A stretch of 64,000 nt of DNA from contig NZ_JACSQK010000004.1 of the NCBI RefSeq assembly GCF_014836675.1, positions 310,001 to 374,000 of the forward strand, read 5' to 3'. Source of the stretch: Comamonas avium (lineage in GTDB: Bacteria; Pseudomonadota; Gammaproteobacteria; Burkholderiales; Burkholderiaceae_C). Shown here piece after piece: positions 1-10,095 of the stretch. The translations under genes and the position numbers were made by a program. The notes under the pieces were generated by a model that saw nothing but the letters and a program-made list of their open reading frames with translations, searched no databases and had not been told where the DNA came from. The first letter of the stretch is position 1; the number at the start of each line of letters is the position of its first letter.

Positions 1-161
1 ACGCTGACCGGCTGGAGCCCGGCGAGCGCTGCGCCTCCACCTCCAACCGCAACTTCGAAGGCCGTCAGGGCGCGGGTGGCCGCACGCACTTGGTCAGCCC
101 CGCCATGGCAGCGGCTGCCGCCATCCACGGCCACTTTGTGGACATCCGCAAGTTCACTTAA
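1..161 (+). CDS. leuC: 3-isopropylmalate dehydratase large subunit, C-terminal end (partial)
   Basis: Only the last 52 codons are in the window, read from base 3 to the TAA at 159-161. The tail contains [17 protein letters not shown], the conserved aconitase-family segment ([10 protein letters not shown]) near the C-terminus of LeuC, and ends in FVDIRKFT. LeuC pairs with LeuD to isomerise 2-isopropylmalate to 3-isopropylmalate in leucine synthesis, using a 4Fe-4S cluster whose ligands lie upstream of the window. leuD and leuB follow on the same strand, with two small genes in between. The identification is secure; the gene is cut by the window edge, not broken. Confidence 0.95.
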   Translation, partial: ADRLEPGERCASTSNRNFEGRQGAGGRTHLVSPAMAAAAAIHGHFVDIRKFT

Positions 162-194
162 CCCACCATTGACGCAACAGACCGAGAGACCCTC

Positions 195-320
195 ATGAAG
201 CCTTCCTTCTCGATTCTTTTGATTGGCCTGGCCTTTACCCTGGGCGCTTGCAACACTGTCCAGGGCATTGGCCAGGACGTGCAAAAAGCCGGCAACGCCA
301 TTGAACGCGCCGCGCGATGA
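195..320 (+). CDS. entericidin A/B family small lipoprotein
   Basis: A 41-residue protein with a short hydrophobic signal segment and a lipobox-like LGAC at residues 16-19, so Cys19 is the predicted lipidated residue. It is followed by NTVQGIGQDVQKAGNAIERAA, close to the entericidin pattern (CNTxxGxGxDxxxxGxxIxxAA). The start ATG follows a GAGAG Shine-Dalgarno five bases away. Entericidins are membrane lipoproteins first described as a toxin/antidote pair in enterobacteria; here only one gene is seen. It lies 33 bases after leuC and upstream of a VOC gene, both inserted in the leu cluster. The family call is firm; function in this organism is unknown. Confidence 0.85.
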   Translation: MKPSFSILLIGLAFTLGACNTVQGIGQDVQKAGNAIERAAR

Positions 321-354
321 CTTGCTCGTCTAACCGTTAAAAAAGGACTGCGCC

Positions 355-741
355 ATGATCGACCACCTGGGTATTTCTGTAAGCCACTTCGCAAACAGCA
401 AAGCCTTCTACCAAAAGGCTTTGGCGCCGATTGGTTATGAACTCGTCATGGTTCTGTCTGCCGCCGAAACCGGCCACACCGATACGGCAGGCTTTGGCCC
501 AGCGCCCAAACCGTACTTCTGGATCTCCGCGGGCACACCCAACGTGCCACCGATTCACGTGGCCTTTGCTGTGGATAGCCGCCAAAAAGTGGATGACTTC
601 TACGCGGCAGCCATCGCCGCAGGTGGGCGCGACAACGGAGCCCCCGGCCTGCGCCCGCACTACCACCCCAACTATTACGGCGCGTTCGTGCTGGATTTAG
701 ACGGCCACAATATTGAAGCCGTTTGCCATGCTGCCGCCTAA
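355..741 (+). CDS. VOC family protein (glyoxalase/bleomycin-resistance fold)
   Basis: A 128-residue single-domain protein starting MIDHLGISVSHFANSKAFY, the typical first beta-alpha unit of the vicinal oxygen chelate fold, and ending YYGAFVLDLDGHNIEAVCH, the usual last metal-binding strand. The candidate metal ligands are His4, a mid-protein His in IHVAFAV and the Glu of NIEAV. The start ATG has AAAGGA seven bases upstream. VOC proteins include glyoxalase I, dioxygenases and resistance proteins, and the substrate cannot be read from sequence. It sits between the entericidin gene and leuD, probably co-transcribed, without an obvious link to leucine synthesis. Confidence 0.88.
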   Translation: MIDHLGISVSHFANSKAFYQKALAPIGYELVMVLSAAETGHTDTAGFGPAPKPYFWISAGTPNVPPIHVAFAVDSRQKVDDFYAAAIAAGGRDNGAPGLRPHYHPNYYGAFVLDLDGHNIEAVCHAAA

Positions 742-759
742 CTTTTGAACACGCCTGCC

Positions 760-1416
760 ATGCAAAAATTCACCATACACAAGGGCCTCGTGGCCCCCAT
801 GGACCGCGAAAACGTCGACACCGACGCCATCATTCCCAAGCAGTTTCTGAAGTCGATCAAAAAGACCGGCTTTGGCGCCAACGCCTTTGATGAATGGCGC
901 TATCTGGACCAGCCCGGTGAGCCCGGCGTGCCCGAGTCCGCACGCAAGCCCAACCCTAACTTTGTGCTGAACCAGCCACGCTACAAAGGCGCCAGCATTT
1001 TGCTCACGCGCAAGAACTTTGGCTGCGGCTCCAGCCGCGAGCATGCGCCATGGGCACTGGACCAATACGGCTTTCGCGCCATTTTGGCCCCCAGCTTTGC
1101 TGACATCTTCTTTAACAACAGCTTCAAGAACGGCCTGCTGCCCATCGTGCTGCCCGAGGCCACGATCGAGCAGCTGTTCCACGAAGTTCAAGCCTTCCCC
1201 GGTTACGAGTTGACGATTGACCTGGAGCGCCAGGTCATCGTGCGCCCACAAGGCCAAGAAATACCTTTTGACGTCATTGCGTTTCGCAAGTACTGCCTGC
1301 TCAACGGTTTTGACGACATTGGCCTGACCATGCGCCACGCCGACAAGATCAAGGCCTTTGAAGCCGAGCGTCTGACACAAAAGCCCTGGCTGTCACGTTC
1401 GCTGGTGCAAGCCTGA
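760..1416 (+). CDS. leuD: 3-isopropylmalate dehydratase small subunit
   Basis: A 218-residue protein beginning [20 protein letters not shown], which aligns with the start of enterobacterial LeuD, so I use the ATG at 760 rather than the in-frame TTG at 745. The substrate-binding loop [13 protein letters not shown] is at residues 88-100, and [11 protein letters not shown] near the N-terminus is also diagnostic. It forms the swivelling small subunit that completes the LeuC active site. No clear Shine-Dalgarno is visible, which suggests translational coupling to the VOC gene 18 bases upstream. The length is normal for the family. Confidence 0.96.
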   Translation: MQKFTIHKGLVAPMDRENVDTDAIIPKQFLKSIKKTGFGANAFDEWRYLDQPGEPGVPESARKPNPNFVLNQPRYKGASILLTRKNFGCGSSREHAPWALDQYGFRAILAPSFADIFFNNSFKNGLLPIVLPEATIEQLFHEVQAFPGYELTIDLERQVIVRPQGQEIPFDVIAFRKYCLLNGFDDIGLTMRHADKIKAFEAERLTQKPWLSRSLVQA

Positions 1417-1439
1417 GTCATTTACACAAATCTATAAAT

Positions 1440-2618
<1,179 letters not shown>

Positions 2619-2626
2619 ACCAGCTT

Positions 2627-2680
2627 CAGCCGCGTGTGCCTCAGCGCCACGCGGCTGGCATCAAGCTGGCTGAAGCCAGC
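2627..2680 (+). terminator. two consecutive hairpins after leuB
   Basis: A perfect 10-bp inverted repeat, CAGCCGCGTG (2627-2636) with CACGCGGCTG (2648-2657), is followed by a tight hairpin GCTGGC-TGAA-GCCAGC (2665-2680). There is only a weak T stretch afterwards, so efficient intrinsic termination is uncertain. Confidence 0.5.
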
Positions 2681-2754
2681 CAAGCAACTTTCATGTGCAA
2701 CGTCGCGCATTCAGCGCCACAATGCAACTTTGCAATCCATGTGGTGATTGGAGA

Positions 2755-2790
2755 TTAGATTCTCTAACGCCGCATTAGTTAAGCTACAAT
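2755..2790 (+). promoter_or_regulatory. candidate asd promoter with overlapping small palindrome
   Basis: TACAAT at 2785-2790 is a good sigma-70 -10 box. No good -35 lies 16-18 bases upstream; that position holds the palindrome TTAGA-TTC-TCTAA (2755-2767), which may be an operator or activator site. Transcription would start near 2797, giving about 207 bases of leader before asd. Confidence 0.4.
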
Positions 2791-2828
2791 CCATCTCCAT
2801 GTTTGCCGCCCGCCCCCACACCGTCCCC

Positions 2829-2894
2829 ATGACAACTGCCTTGCCGGCAGCCGTGGCCGCGTGCGCGACAACCATTACGACGATTAAAGGCTGA
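2829..2894 (+). CDS. candidate leader peptide of asd (Thr/Ile/Lys codon run)
   Basis: A 21-codon reading frame ending ATTITTIKG then TGA at 2892-2894; an in-frame ATG at 2799 would give 31 codons. The run Thr-Thr-Ile-Thr-Thr-Ile-Lys resembles the enterobacterial thr operon leader, and all three amino acids derive from aspartate semialdehyde, the product of the downstream gene. Overlapping hairpins follow directly. Against it, neither ATG has a visible Shine-Dalgarno. I treat it as a plausible attenuator peptide, not an established gene. Confidence 0.35.
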   Translation: MTTALPAAVAACATTITTIKG

Positions 2895-2940
2895 CCCAGC
2901 CCGGTTCGTCGCGCGCCCTTTCCCGGCCAGACGAGCCGGG
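2889..2940 (+). promoter_or_regulatory. candidate attenuator hairpins in asd leader
   Basis: A small stem GGCTG-ACC-CAGCC (2889-2901) spans the leader-peptide stop. A larger stem CCCGGTTCGTC (2900-2910) with GACGAGCCGGG (2930-2940) has 11 pairs including one G-U. They share bases 2900-2901, so they compete, as expected for attenuation. The T run (2973-2977) is about 30 bases after the large stem, so it is not a textbook terminator. Confidence 0.3.
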
Positions 2941-3004
2941 TGCAAGAAGCCAGATTGAGCACATTCACATCTGTTTTTCGCAACTTCGTTAAGGGCGTTT
3001 CAAA

Positions 3005-4117
3005 ATGAGCAAGCAATTGGTAGGTTTGGTTGGCTGGCGCGGTATGGTCGGCTCGGTGCTGATGGACCGCATGCAGGCCGAAGGTGACTTCGCACTGATC
3101 GAGCCCGTGTTCTTCTCCACCTCCAACGCAGGCGGCAAAGCCCCCGCAATGGCCACCGTGCACACCACCCTCAAAGACGCCAACGACGTTGCCGAGCTGT
3201 CCAAGTGCGACATCATCATCACCTGCCAAGGCGGCGACTACACCAAGGAAGTGTTCCCCAAGCTGCGCGCAGCAGGCTGGAGCGGCCACTGGATTGATGC
3301 CGCATCCTCGCTGCGCATGGAAGACGACGCCGTCATCGTGCTGGACCCTGTCAACAACGACCTGATCCAGACCAAGCTGGCCGCCGGCGGCAAGAACTGG
3401 ATTGGCGGCAACTGCACCAACTCCATCTTGCTGATGGGCCTGGGCGGCTTGTTCAAGGCTGGCCTGGTGGAGTGGGTGTCTTCCATGACTTACCAGGCGG
3501 CATCGGGCGGTGGTGCCAACCACATGCGCGAACTGCTCAAGGGCATGGGCGTAGTGCACGCAGCCGTGGCTGACGAGCTGGCCACCCCCGCATCGGCTAT
3601 TTTGGAAATCGACCGCAAAGTGGCCCAGACCATTCGCACCGATGTGCCCACCGAATTCTTCGGTGCGCCGCTGGCTGGCGGCCTGATCCCCTGGATCGAT
3701 GCGCAGCTGCCCAACGGCCAGTCCAAGGAAGAGTGGAAGGGCCAGGCTGAAGTCAACAAGATCCTTGGCACCGAAGCCACCATTCCAGTCGACGGCCTGT
3801 GCGTGCGCATTGGCGCCATGCGCTGCCACTCACTGGCTTTGACTTTGAAGCTCAAGAAAGATCTGCCGCTTGCTGAAATCGAAGCACTGATCAAGGGCGG
3901 CAACAACTGGGTCAAGTTCGTAGCCAATGACCGCGCAGAAACCGTCAAGGAACTGACCCCTGCAGCCACCACCGGCGGTCTGCAAGTGGCCGTGGGACGC
4001 GTGCGCAAGCTGAACATGGGCCCCGAGTACCTGTCGGCCTTCGTCATTGGTGACCAGTTGCTGTGGGGCGCAGCCGAGCCACTGCGCCGCATGCTGCGCA
4101 TCTTGCTGGCCAAGTAA
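3005..4117 (+). CDS. asd: aspartate-semialdehyde dehydrogenase
   Basis: A 370-residue NADPH-dependent enzyme converting aspartyl phosphate to aspartate semialdehyde, the branch point for lysine, threonine, methionine, isoleucine and diaminopimelate. The N-terminal nucleotide-binding segment [15 protein letters not shown] (residues 9-23) and the catalytic cysteine Cys137 in [11 protein letters not shown] are clear, and the length fits the gammaproteobacterial-type Asd. It is preceded by a 386-base gap with a promoter, a candidate leader peptide and hairpins, and followed at once by a strong terminator, so it is probably a single-gene unit. Expression may respond to aspartate-family amino acids if the leader is real. 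Confidence 0.97.
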   Translation: MSKQLVGLVGWRGMVGSVLMDRMQAEGDFALIEPVFFSTSNAGGKAPAMATVHTTLKDANDVAELSKCDIIITCQGGDYTKEVFPKLRAAGWSGHWIDAASSLRMEDDAVIVLDPVNNDLIQTKLAAGGKNWIGGNCTNSILLMGLGGLFKAGLVEWVSSMTYQAASGGGANHMRELLKGMGVVHAAVADELATPASAILEIDRKVAQTIRTDVPTEFFGAPLAGGLIPWIDAQLPNGQSKEEWKGQAEVNKILGTEATIPVDGLCVRIGAMRCHSLALTLKLKKDLPLAEIEALIKGGNNWVKFVANDRAETVKELTPAATTGGLQVAVGRVRKLNMGPEYLSAFVIGDQLLWGAAEPLRRMLRILLAK

Positions 4118-4135
4118 GCACTCATTCTTCGCTCA

Positions 4136-4167
4136 AAGGAGGAAGCTTAGGCTTCCTCTTTTTTTTT
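4136..4167 (+). terminator. intrinsic terminator of asd
   Basis: Perfect 8-bp stem GAGGAAGC-TTAG-GCTTCCTC (4139-4158) followed by nine T residues (4159-4167). It lies 20 bases after the asd stop. Confidence 0.95.
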
Positions 4168-4513
4168 GGCCGGGTCTGCACCGCAGCAGGCTTGTCGTTC
4201 AGCGGCAACGCCGCAGCCCCACTGTGCGCAAAGAACTATCACACTCCTGTACAGCTAGAAATTTCCCCCTGCGTAGTCAATGGATGCGCTCAGTTGCAAG
4301 TTCAGCACTTTGGCTTGTCATAATCTCCCCCATCCAGCTCCCAGCACGGCACAACACGTCCTTTTCGTGTTTTAAGCTTGCTTGTCACCCCCTGGCAATG
4401 CTGCTATGGTCTTTATCAGTGCCTTGCCAGCGGGAGAGACTGGTCTTGCCATACCGAAAAGACACTCACCGCAAGCTATGCGGTGCAACATTATTTTGAA
4501 CGTGACCGCAAAC
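4168..4513. other. intergenic region upstream of fimV
   Basis: About 345 bases without a convincing gene. A weak promoter is possible (TTGCAA at 4294-4299 and CATAAT at 4319-4324, spacing 19). The in-frame extension upstream of fimV from 4382 lacks coding character. I see nothing else. Confidence 0.4.
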
Positions 4514-7213
4514 ATGCATCGTTGGAAACTTTCAGCTCTGGCCGCAGCCGCCTTCGTCTCTGCTGCACTGACACCCACCGATGCCGCCGCCTTGGCACTA
4601 GGCTCTATCCGGGTGCAATCTGCCTTGGGTGAAACACTGCGTGCCGAGATTGCCATTCCACAAGCCACCACCGCTGAGCTCAATAGCTTGGCGGCTCAGA
4701 TTGCATCGCCTGAAATTTTCCGTGCACAAGGCATGGACTACAGCAACGCTGCACGCTCCATCCAGGTACAGCTGCACCGTAACGCCGATGGCACTGCCAG
4801 CCTGCGCCTGAGCAGCAACACACCGCTTCAGGATCCGTTTATTGATCTGGTGCTTGAGACACAGTGGAGTACCGGGCACTTGGTGCGCAGCTACACCGTA
4901 CTGCTCGACCCGCCTTCCAGCCAGCGTACCGCCGCTGCCCCTGCGCAGGCTGCGCAGATCGCGGCCCCGGCACCTGCTTCAGTTGCGGGCCGCAGCTATG
5001 CATCCAGCAGCACAGCCCCTCAGCGGGCCACACGCCCTGCACCCGCCCCAGCGGTCAGCGCGCCAGCAGCAGAGCCCGCTGAAAAATCAACGCGCGTGCG
5101 CTCTGGCGATACCGCAGGCCAGATTGCCAACGCCAACCGCCCCACAGGGGTTTCGCTGGACCAGATGCTGGTGGCCATGCTGCAAAGCAACCCCAATGCC
5201 TTTATCAATGGCAACGTGAACCGCATCCGTGCAGGCGCTGTGGTGCAAATGCCCAGCCGCGAGCAGGCGCTGCAAACGTCTGCAACAGAAGCACGCAAGA
5301 TCGTCGCTGCACAAAGCCGTGACTTCAATGCCTACCGCCGCAGCCTGGCCTCCAAGGCTCCACAGGCCGCCGTCCAGGCCGCCGATCGCAGCTCTGGTGG
5401 GCAGGTCCAGACCCATGTCGAAGATGCCAGCCCCGCAGCCGGCACACCTGACAAGCTGACTTTATCCAAGAGTTCCGTACAAAGCGCTGCAGCTTCAGAC
5501 GAAAAACTGGCCGCGCAAAAGCAAGCCAATGACCAGAGCAATCGTCTCAATGAATTGCAGCGCAATTTGGCAGAACTCAATGAACTGACACAAAACACCA
5601 GCACCACGGCTGCCAGCACGCCACCGACCTCTGCTGCAGACAGTGCACCAGCACCTGCCACACCCCCAGCACAAGCAGACGCTGCCGATTCTGCGTCTGC
5701 TGCGCCCACCATCGAAGTGGCCACCCCTTCGGTCACTGAGCCATCCAGCTCGGCAACTGATAGAACTGATAGCCCCACAGAGGCCACAGCGCAAGCTGAG
5801 CCTCAAGCTCCAGTGGCAGCCGCTGACAGCGCAGCAAAGCCTGCTGTGCAAAAGAAACCCGCTCCGGCCATCACTCCCGCACCGGCTGCACCGTCTTTCG
5901 TTGACGATTTGCTGGACAACCCGCTGATCCCCGCAGGCGGTGGCCTGATCGCCTTGTTGCTGGGCTTTTTGGGCTACAGCGCCTGGAAGCGCCGTCGTGC
6001 TGCGCAAGCTGCTGCAGACCCAAGCATGGGCGATAGCCAGTTGCACCCGGATTCTTTTTTCGGTAGCAGCGGTGGACAGCAGGTAGACACCAACAATGCC
6101 GACACAGGCGCCTCTACCATGGCCTACGCCCCGAGCCAGCTGGATGGCGGCGGAGATGTTGATGCCGTGGCTGAAGCGGATGTTTATTTGGCTTATGGCC
6201 GCGACGTTCAAGCAGAAGAAATTCTGAAAGAGGCCTTGCGCAACCAGCCTGAACGCTTGTCTATCCATGTCAAGCTGGCAGAAATCTACGTCAAACGCAA
6301 CGACATCAAAGCACTGGAAAGCATCGCGCAGACCATGCAGCATGTCAGCCAGAGCCACGATCCAGAGTGGCAACGCGTGGTTGAGATGGGCCGCAACATG
6401 GACCCGACCAACCCATTCTTTGCAGCCGCCAGCTCTGCTGCGGGCACTGCGGCCAGCAAGCCAACGTCTGCATTCGCGGCTGCCTTGAACACCATCAAGC
6501 CAGATACCGCAGGCAGCGCAGTTGCCACCACTGCGGTGGCCGCTGCCGCTGCAAACACGATCCCTGATATTGATCTGAATCTGGACCTGCCTGATGACGG
6601 TTTGACCAGCCAGACCAGCGCAGCAGACATACCTGCTGCCGCGCCTTTGCCCTCTGATGATGACTTTGCTGCGCTGGATCGTCCAAACACCTTGGACAGC
6701 CAGCTGGATGTAACTGATCTCACCGATTTGGAGCCGCCCACCCTGGTGCAAGATACCCTGATGGCTGAGGACAATACGGCGCAAGAGCTGGGTGATCTGG
6801 ATCTGGACTTGTCCGGCTTCGAAATACCTCCTGCATCCACCACCACCCCTGCAGCAGATACGCACCAGGACGACGGCCTGGATTTTGATCTTGACAGCCC
6901 TGCTGCCGCCAAAGACCCCCAGGCTCCTGCCACACCAGTGGCTGAAGTACCTGCCGCTGCCGCTGTCGCAGGCGATGAATTTGACCTTGGCTCTCTGGAT
7001 CTGGACCTGGGTGCAACCCCTGAATCTGCAGCACAAGCCGAGCCGGTGCACAATCTCGCCGATGACCCCCTGTCCACCAAGCTCGACTTGGCTCAGGAAT
7101 TCAACGCTATCGGCGACAGCGAAGGTGCGAGATCTCTGATTGAGGAAGTTCTGGCAGAAGCCAGCAGCCCGCTCAAGGAACGCGCACAGAAGATGCTGTC
7201 TGAAATTGATTGA
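4514..7213 (+). CDS. fimV: FimV/HubP family polar landmark protein
   Basis: An 899-residue inner-membrane protein. Domains in order: signal peptide (about 1-26, MHRWKLSALAAAAFV), conserved N-terminal FimV domain (ALGSIRVQSALGETLRAEI), a LysM-like domain (about 192-250, VRSGDTAGQIANANRP), a Pro/Ala/Gln-rich linker with a short coiled coil, one membrane helix (about 472-492, IALLLGFLGYSAW) with a following KRRR, then an acidic cytoplasmic region with TPR-like helices and the C-terminal FimV domain KLDLAQEFNAIGDSEGARSL. FimV organises type IV pili, twitching and polar protein placement. The ATG at 4514 starts the signal peptide; a GTG 12 bases upstream is an alternative. It stands between terminated asd and truA; truA follows after 49 bases. 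Confidence 0.9.
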   Translation: MHRWKLSALAAAAFVSAALTPTDAAALALGSIRVQSALGETLRAEIAIPQATTAELNSLAAQIASPEIFRAQGMDYSNAARSIQVQLHRNADGTASLRLSSNTPLQDPFIDLVLETQWSTGHLVRSYTVLLDPPSSQRTAAAPAQAAQIAAPAPASVAGRSYASSSTAPQRATRPAPAPAVSAPAAEPAEKSTRVRSGDTAGQIANANRPTGVSLDQMLVAMLQSNPNAFINGNVNRIRAGAVVQMPSREQALQTSATEARKIVAAQSRDFNAYRRSLASKAPQAAVQAADRSSGGQVQTHVEDASPAAGTPDKLTLSKSSVQSAAASDEKLAAQKQANDQSNRLNELQRNLAELNELTQNTSTTAASTPPTSAADSAPAPATPPAQADAADSASAAPTIEVATPSVTEPSSSATDRTDSPTEATAQAEPQAPVAAADSAAKPAVQKKPAPAITPAPAAPSFVDDLLDNPLIPAGGGLIALLLGFLGYSAWKRRRAAQAAADPSMGDSQLHPDSFFGSSGGQQVDTNNADTGASTMAYAPSQLDGGGDVDAVAEADVYLAYGRDVQAEEILKEALRNQPERLSIHVKLAEIYVKRNDIKALESIAQTMQHVSQSHDPEWQRVVEMGRNMDPTNPFFAAASSAAGTAASKPTSAFAAALNTIKPDTAGSAVATTAVAAAAANTIPDIDLNLDLPDDGLTSQTSAADIPAAAPLPSDDDFAALDRPNTLDSQLDVTDLTDLEPPTLVQDTLMAEDNTAQELGDLDLDLSGFEIPPASTTTPAADTHQDDGLDFDLDSPAAAKDPQAPATPVAEVPAAAAVAGDEFDLGSLDLDLGATPESAAQAEPVHNLADDPLSTKLDLAQEFNAIGDSEGARSLIEEVLAEASSPLKERAQKMLSEID

Positions 7214-7262
7214 ACTACTGTATTTTTTCTGAAGCGGCACAGCCGCTTGCCCAGGAGCCGCC

Positions 7263-8078
7263 ATGCGCATAGCCCTAGGGGTAAGCTACAACGGCCAGAC
7301 CTACAACGGCTGGCAAAGCCAAACGAACGGCAAAACCGTTCAAGACAAACTCGAAGCGGCCCTAGGCCGCTTTGCTACGCATGCTGTGTCTACTTTGTGC
7401 GCAGGGCGCACGGACTCAGGGGTGCACGGACTTATGCAAGTCGTGCACTTTGATACGGAGCTACAGCGCCCTGAAAGCTCGTGGGTGCGCGGCACCAACA
7501 CCTTTTTGCCACCTGACATTGCCGTGCAGTGGGCGCGCGAGGTGCCTGCAGCTTTCCACAGCCGCGCATGCGCTACCTCTCGCCGCTACGCCTATGTGCT
7601 GCTGCAGTCGCCTGTTCGCCCCAGCGTAGAAGCGGGCCGCGTGGGCTGGGTGTTCAATGAGCTCAATGGCGATGCCATGCGCCAAGCCGCCTCTTACTTG
7701 ATCGGCGAGCACGATTTTTCTTCCTTCCGTGCCGCAGCCTGTCAGGCCTTAACGCCCGTCAAAACCCTCCACCGTATTGATATCACGCGCCGTTCCGTGG
7801 TGTCATCCCTGCACCGCGAGATGGAATGCTGCTATTGGCATTTTGAGTTTGAGGGCACAGCGTTCTTGCATCACATGGTGCGCAACATCATGGGCTGCCT
7901 GATTGCTGTGGGCGAGGGCTCTTATCGGCCTGAATGGATGTTAGAAGTACTGGCAGCCCGCTCACGTGATGCGGCAGCACCCACCTTCTCGCCCCATGGC
8001 CTTTATTTCATGGGCCCCGTGTACGATTCGAAGTGGAATCTGCCTGACCGCGTCCCCGGCTTTGACTGGCTACCTTAA
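7263..8078 (+). CDS. truA: tRNA pseudouridine(38-40) synthase
   Basis: A 271-residue enzyme that isomerises uridines 38-40 in the tRNA anticodon arm. The catalytic Asp51 is in CAGRTDSGVHGL, and FEGTAFLHHMVRNIMG is the second conserved block. An AGGAG sequence precedes the ATG by six bases. The fimV-truA-trpF order is typical of betaproteobacteria, and truA is probably transcribed with the trp genes that follow within 23 bases. Confidence 0.97.
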   Translation: MRIALGVSYNGQTYNGWQSQTNGKTVQDKLEAALGRFATHAVSTLCAGRTDSGVHGLMQVVHFDTELQRPESSWVRGTNTFLPPDIAVQWAREVPAAFHSRACATSRRYAYVLLQSPVRPSVEAGRVGWVFNELNGDAMRQAASYLIGEHDFSSFRAAACQALTPVKTLHRIDITRRSVVSSLHREMECCYWHFEFEGTAFLHHMVRNIMGCLIAVGEGSYRPEWMLEVLAARSRDAAAPTFSPHGLYFMGPVYDSKWNLPDRVPGFDWLP

Positions 8079-8101
8079 GCAAAAAACTGCCCCAATCGCA
8101 T

Positions 8102-8821
8102 ATGCATCAAGCGCTAAACGCTCCTATTTCTCGCACGCGCATCAAAATCTGCGGTCTCACCCGCGCATGCGATGTGGATGCAGCAGTTGCCGCTGGCGCA
8201 GATGCTGTGGGTTTTGTGCTGTATGCACCCAGCCCTAGGGCCGTCAATCTGCAGCAGGCTGTCCAATTGGCACAGCGGTTGCCACCGTTCGTCACCCCTG
8301 TGCTGCTTTTTGTCAACGCAGCCATCACCGAAGTTAATGCCGCGTTAAACGCTATTCCCCATGCTTTACTGCAATTTCACGGGGACGAAACGCCACAAAG
8401 CTGCGCCACAGCCACACAAAATGGACGCCATCGCTTTGTGCGCGCAGCACGCATTCCCCTAGGCGACGACGCCAAGGGCTTTGACCTCGTAAAATACGCA
8501 GATCAATACTCTCAGGCCCAGGCCATTTTGTTAGACGCCCATGTGGACGGCTACGGTGGTGCAGGCAAAGCATTCAATTGGTCACTGCTTCCAACAAGCG
8601 TCAACGCTCACCTCGTTTTGTCTGGTGGGCTTACGCCTGCAAACGTGACCGATGGCATCCGTCAAGTACGACCCCGCTGCCTGTCTTTGGCAGTTGATGT
8701 CAGCTCCGGCGTAGAAGCCACCAGCCCTGACGGACTACCGCTCAAGGGCATCAAGGATGCTGAAAAAATCCAACGCTTCGTTGCTGCCGTACGTGCCGCC
8801 GATGCTCAAATTGCCCCCTAA
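8102..8821 (+). CDS. trpF: phosphoribosylanthranilate isomerase
   Basis: A 239-residue TIM-barrel enzyme of tryptophan synthesis performing the Amadori rearrangement of phosphoribosylanthranilate. RIKICGLTR carries the catalytic Cys17, [18 protein letters not shown] holds the general acid Asp and phosphate-loop elements, and SGGLTPANV is the second phosphate-binding loop. The ATG at 8102 adds a short N-terminal tail before the first strand. trpB begins five bases after the stop, so the genes form an operon trpF-trpB-trpA. Confidence 0.96.
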   Translation: MHQALNAPISRTRIKICGLTRACDVDAAVAAGADAVGFVLYAPSPRAVNLQQAVQLAQRLPPFVTPVLLFVNAAITEVNAALNAIPHALLQFHGDETPQSCATATQNGRHRFVRAARIPLGDDAKGFDLVKYADQYSQAQAILLDAHVDGYGGAGKAFNWSLLPTSVNAHLVLSGGLTPANVTDGIRQVRPRCLSLAVDVSSGVEATSPDGLPLKGIKDAEKIQRFVAAVRAADAQIAP

Positions 8822-8826
8822 TCCTG

Positions 8827-10095
8827 ATGTTCGAATATTCCTACCCCGATGCCAACGGCCATTTCGGCTCCTATGGCGGCAGCTTTGCCAGCGAAACACT
8901 GACCCATGCTCTGGTCGAGTTGCGCCAAGCCTATGCCAAGTACCAAAACGATCCTGAATTCGTTGCTGAATTCAAATCAGAGCTGGCCCACTTTGTGGGT
9001 CGCCCATCACCGGTCTATCACGCAGCCCGCATGTCCCGTGAGATGGGCGGTGCGCAGATCTACCTCAAGCGCGAAGACCTCAACCACACCGGCGCGCACA
9101 AGATCAATAACGTAATTGGTCAGGCCATGCTAGCCAAGCGCATGGGCAAGCCCCGCATCATTGCGGAGACAGGCGCTGGCCAGCACGGAGTTGCAACAGC
9201 CACCATCTGCGCCCGCTACGGCCTGGAATGCGTGGTGTACATGGGAGCCGAAGACGTCAAGCGCCAAAGCCCCAATGTCTACCGCATGAAGTTGCTGGGA
9301 GCCACCGTGATTCCTGTGGAATCCGGCTCCAAGACACTCAAAGACGCACTCAACGAAGCCATGCGCGACTGGGTGGCCAACGTGGACAGCACTTTCTACA
9401 TCATCGGCACGGTGGCTGGCCCTGCGCCCTACCCGGCCATGGTGCGAGATTTTCAAAGCGTGATTGGCACCGAGTGCCTCACGCAGATGCCTGAAATCTT
9501 CCAGGAATTGAAGATGGCCAACGAGCAGCCTGACGTCGTGGTCGCCTGCGTCGGTGGTGGCTCTAACGCCATGGGCATCTTCTACCCCTACATTCCGTTT
9601 GAAAACACCCAGCTCATTGGTGTGGAAGCGGCAGGCGAGGGGCTGGACACCGGCAAGCATTCGGCCTCCTTGCAAAAAGGCAGCTCTGGCGTGCTGCACG
9701 GCAACCGCACGTTCATCATGCAAGATGACAATGGGCAGATTCTGGAGACACACTCCATCAGTGCTGGTCTGGACTACCCCGGCGTAGGCCCCGAGCATGC
9801 ATGGCTGCAAGAACTTGGTCGCGCCACCTATGTGGGCATTACCGACCAGGAAGCGCTGGAAGCGTTCCACTACCTGTGCCGCGCTGAAGGCATCATTCCT
9901 GCGCTGGAATCGAGCCACGCAGTGGCTTATGCCATGAAGCTGGCAAAAACCATGAAGCCCGAGCAGTCCATCCTGGTCAACCTGTCTGGTCGTGGTGACA
10001 AGGACATTGGCACCGTGGCAGACCTGTCAGGTGAAGATTTTTATGACCGCCCCTCCATGCGCGGTCTGACCGTGAAGGGAGGGCCAACAGCATGA
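8827..10095 (+). CDS. trpB: tryptophan synthase beta chain
   Basis: A 422-residue PLP enzyme that condenses indole and serine to tryptophan. The PLP lysine is Lys92 in [10 protein letters not shown], the glycine-rich phosphate loop is [12 protein letters not shown], and [12 protein letters not shown] is also conserved. It forms the alpha2-beta2 complex with TrpA, through which indole is channelled. The stop overlaps the trpA start as ATGA (10092-10095), a sign of translational coupling. Confidence 0.98.
   Translation: MFEYSYPDANGHFGSYGGSFASETLTHALVELRQAYAKYQNDPEFVAEFKSELAHFVGRPSPVYHAARMSREMGGAQIYLKREDLNHTGAHKINNVIGQAMLAKRMGKPRIIAETGAGQHGVATATICARYGLECVVYMGAEDVKRQSPNVYRMKLLGATVIPVESGSKTLKDALNEAMRDWVANVDSTFYIIGTVAGPAPYPAMVRDFQSVIGTECLTQMPEIFQELKMANEQPDVVVACVGGGSNAMGIFYPYIPFENTQLIGVEAAGEGLDTGKHSASLQKGSSGVLHGNRTFIMQDDNGQILETHSISAGLDYPGVGPEHAWLQELGRATYVGITDQEALEAFHYLCRAEGIIPALESSHAVAYAMKLAKTMKPEQSILVNLSGRGDKDIGTVADLSGEDFYDRPSMRGLTVKGGPTA

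Noticed and set aside
5495..7270. 591-codon open frame antisense to fimV
   Set aside because: It mirrors the GC-rich, Ala/Asp-rich coding strand of fimV. The translation is Cys/Gly/Arg-rich without domains, and fimV has clear family features.
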